DNA from: an uncultured Bacteroidota bacterium
GTDB lineage: Bacteria > Bacteroidota > Bacteroidia > 2-12-FULL-35-15
Length of the DNA stretch: 7,243 bases
Direction: 5' to 3'
NCBI GenBank assembly: GCA_903881065.1
Contig: CAIRRW010000384.1
Coordinates: 1-7,243, forward strand
The notes under the pieces were generated by a model. The model searched no databases. It was given only the letters and a program-made list of their open reading frames with translations, and was not told where the DNA came from. Of this stretch, positions 7,209 through 7,243 are shown in pieces. The translations under genes and the position numbers were made by a program. Within the stretch, counting starts at the first letter, position 1, and each line of letters opens with the position of its first letter.

Positions 7209-7216
7209 CAAAAGTA
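7209..7216 (-). promoter_or_regulatory. Candidate Bacteroidota -7 element (TACTTTTG), about 150 bases upstream of the start codon
   Basis: On the minus strand TACTTTTG fits TAnnTTTG at all fixed positions. A -33 TTTG box is not visible in the 27 bases left before the window ends. If used, it would give a leader of roughly 145 bases. It could also belong to a different transcript. Confidence 0.3.
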
Positions 7217-7243
7217 GAGGTGCATTATATGTGAGGGAATAGT

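Larger units (their letters stand above)
7057..7243 (-). other. Non-coding 5' flank of the giant gene
   Basis: These 187 bases hold no supportable coding frame. They are very A/T-rich, with runs such as the A7 and T-rich stretches around 7129-7145 and 7180-7200, and contain the two candidate promoter elements. No strong GC-rich hairpin with a T-run was seen, so no terminator of a neighbouring gene is called. The gene therefore appears to be the first, or only, gene of its transcript. Confidence 0.6.

Overview
The window is almost entirely one gene. A reading frame on the minus strand starts with an ATG at 7056 and runs without a stop to base 1, giving 2352 codons that remain open at the left edge. 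I checked every in-frame triplet and found no stop and no frameshift. The other open frames in the window are low-complexity shadows of this gene. Only about 187 bases at the right end (7057-7243) are non-coding; they form the 5' flank of the gene.

The sequence suggests a Bacteroidota bacterium, in the broad Flavobacteriia / Sphingobacteriia / Chitinophagia range. It is AT-rich, the start lies behind an A/T-rich leader with no clear Shine-Dalgarno, and TAnnTTTG-like elements sit upstream. The domain set is typical of the very large secreted or surface proteins of that phylum. A narrower taxonomic call is not supportable.

Protein layout from the N-terminus (right to left on the plus strand): a Sec signal peptide (residues 1-21); a globular beta-rich N-terminal domain (about 24-231); a fibronectin type III domain (about 239-322); a Bacteroidota Ig-like domain split by a 146-residue inserted beta-sandwich (329-542, insert 358-503); a LamG/concanavalin-A-like domain (553-762); a PKD/Ig-like domain with a Cys pair (769-837); a first W-x-G...DW...NW header followed by about ten degenerate Gly/Thr/Asn-rich beta repeats (844-1537); a beta-sandwich spacer (1538-1678); and a second header with about eight more repeats (1679-2352), still running at the window edge.

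The likely picture is an exported, elongated adhesin or matrix protein: a compact ligand-binding head carrying LamG, Fn3 and Ig-like domains, followed by a long repetitive stalk. Export and anchoring by the type IX secretion system (T9SS) is the natural guess for this phylum, but the C-terminal sorting domain that would prove it lies outside the window. No enzyme active site, RNA gene, mobile element or CRISPR array was found.
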